Assembly (NCBI GenBank): GCA_002323535.1
Contig: DCQT01000102.1
Coordinates: forward strand, 1 to 7,120
Direction of reading: 5' to 3'
From: Bacteriovoracaceae bacterium UBA1511
GTDB taxonomy: Bacteria; Bdellovibrionota; Bacteriovoracia; Bacteriovoracales; Bacteriovoracaceae
DNA: 7,120 bases
Shown here in pieces: positions 6,288 to 7,120 of the stretch. Positions within the stretch are counted from its first letter, which is position 1. The number at the start of each line of letters is the position of its first letter. Under the pieces are notes generated by a model. The model saw nothing but the letters and a program-made list of their open reading frames with translations, made no database searches and was not told the origin of the DNA. The translations under genes were made by a program, and so were the position numbers.

Positions 6288-7120
6288 ATGAAAAATTATT
6301 TAATTCTTGGAGTCGCTGTCGGGCTAATCTCCGGAGCGGCGAATGCGACAAAAGCGAGAATGTCTGCTTTGGGTCAAACCTATGGAGCGAAATCGCTGGG
6401 GTCTTTTTACCTTGAAGATAATAGAAATATATGGAGAAGTGCCGGCGCCGTTAGTGATCTTGGCAGTCACATGACTTTTGAACATGGAACTAATTATCAA
6501 GATGCAACTGGAGCCTCTCAAGAGGCAACTGCCGAGGGTGGCGTTTTTACAATGATGGGCTCCCATCAAATTGGTGTATATATAAATGGAAACCAAGGTA
6601 ATGCGGCTTGGGGTAATGAGCTTGGAAATGGCCCTGCTCAACCAGGAAGAGTTGATCTATTTTTAGGGAAATCTTCATTTCATGACCTTGGACTTAGACT
6701 TGGTTACGCAAAAATTAATCACGAAGGGTTAGATACGGAGAGTTCAGGAATTGACTTTAGTGTTAGCGGAAGTCTTGGTGGAGTTAATCTTTGGCTAAAT
6801 TATGTCCCTGCATTAGAGAGCACTGTTGCTGGTGTTGATATAGAAAACGATGCTGATATGAACCTTGGATTCACTTATGATGTTGGACATTACAAAGTTT
6901 TTGCTGAGTATGAGGAGGAAGGAAACACAAAGACCGTTGATTCAGACACGTCAATGGTTGTAGGTCTTGCGAGAGTTTATACTCACGATGATCACACTAG
7001 TTTTTTTGATGTAAAAGTTGTCTCTACTGAAGATAGTTCTGGTAACTCTTTTCAAAATATTCCACTCACTTTTGGCATTGAAGCAAAGGCAACCGATTGG
7101 CTTCTTTGGAGATTAAGTAT
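6288..7120 (+). CDS. Outer-membrane beta-barrel protein, paralogue 3 (3' end beyond window)
   Basis: This open frame runs 277 codons to the window edge without a stop. The ATG at 6288 has AGGAG (6277-6281) 6 nt upstream; another ATG at 6284 is out of frame. Residues 1-20 are a signal peptide (MKNYLILGVAVG, ending ANA before T). The mature part begins TKARMSALGQ (21-30) with YLEDNRNIWR (41-50), the motif shared with both upstream genes. It then aligns along its length, including VDLFLGKSS (122-130), LRLGYAKI (136-143), FFDVKVVSTED (239-249) and KATDWLLWRLS (267-277). It is more diverged than the first two are from each other, especially in the signal peptide and in residues 60-115. Its early codons (GTC, GGG, ATC, TCC, GCG) are less biased, suggesting lower expression. 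About 60 residues, including the C-terminal strand, should lie beyond the edge. Function as for its paralogues: probable porin-like barrel, substrate unknown. Confidence 0.85.
   Translation, partial: MKNYLILGVAVGLISGAANATKARMSALGQTYGAKSLGSFYLEDNRNIWRSAGAVSDLGSHMTFEHGTNYQDATGASQEATAEGGVFTMMGSHQIGVYINGNQGNAAWGNELGNGPAQPGRVDLFLGKSSFHDLGLRLGYAKINHEGLDTESSGIDFSVSGSLGGVNLWLNYVPALESTVAGVDIENDADMNLGFTYDVGHYKVFAEYEEEGNTKTVDSDTSMVVGLARVYTHDDHTSFFDVKVVSTEDSSGNSFQNIPLTFGIEAKATDWLLWRLS

Noticed and set aside
6324..6641. Minus-strand open frame of 105 codons
   Set aside because: It is antisense to barrel paralogue 3, whose plus-strand frame aligns with the two upstream paralogues from signal peptide to edge.

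Overview
The window is moderately AT-rich DNA from a Gram-negative bacterium. The evidence is a prolipoprotein diacylglyceryl transferase, a lipid-anchored murein lytic transglycosylase, and several exported beta-barrel proteins that end in phenylalanine, the signature of BAM-inserted outer-membrane proteins. AGA-biased arginine codons and the style of the barrel proteins remind me of marine or soil Bdellovibrionota (Bacteriovorax-like predators). That assignment is an impression from raw sequence, not a demonstrated placement. No mobile elements, CRISPR arrays, tRNA or rRNA genes are visible.

Layout. Positions 1-495 hold the C-terminal part of lgt, which is cut by the window start. It converges tail to tail, with a 6-bp gap, on a minus-strand gene (502-1023) for a small secreted protein of unknown function. 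After a 145-bp divergent intergenic region come an MltD-type lytic transglycosylase (1169-2698) and, 18 bp downstream, a 391-residue protein of unknown function (2717-3892). These two probably form one operon.

From 3893 to the right edge lies a tandem array of three paralogous outer-membrane beta-barrel genes on the plus strand (4020-5015, 5153-6166, and 6288 to beyond the edge). The first two each end in a clear intrinsic terminator. Each of the three has its own strong Shine-Dalgarno, a possible promoter, and an AT-rich inverted repeat in the presumed 5' leader. They therefore look like separately transcribed duplicates, not one polycistron. The third is a real gene although it has no stop codon inside the window.

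Functionally the window is about the cell envelope: lipoprotein lipidation (Lgt), peptidoglycan remodelling by a lipoprotein that itself needs Lgt (MltD), and a family of probable abundant outer-membrane barrels. The most interesting unexplained items are the barrel array with its repeated leader architecture and shared N-terminal motif, and the uncharacterised partner of mltD. I found no evidence for a wholly new defence or mobile system here.
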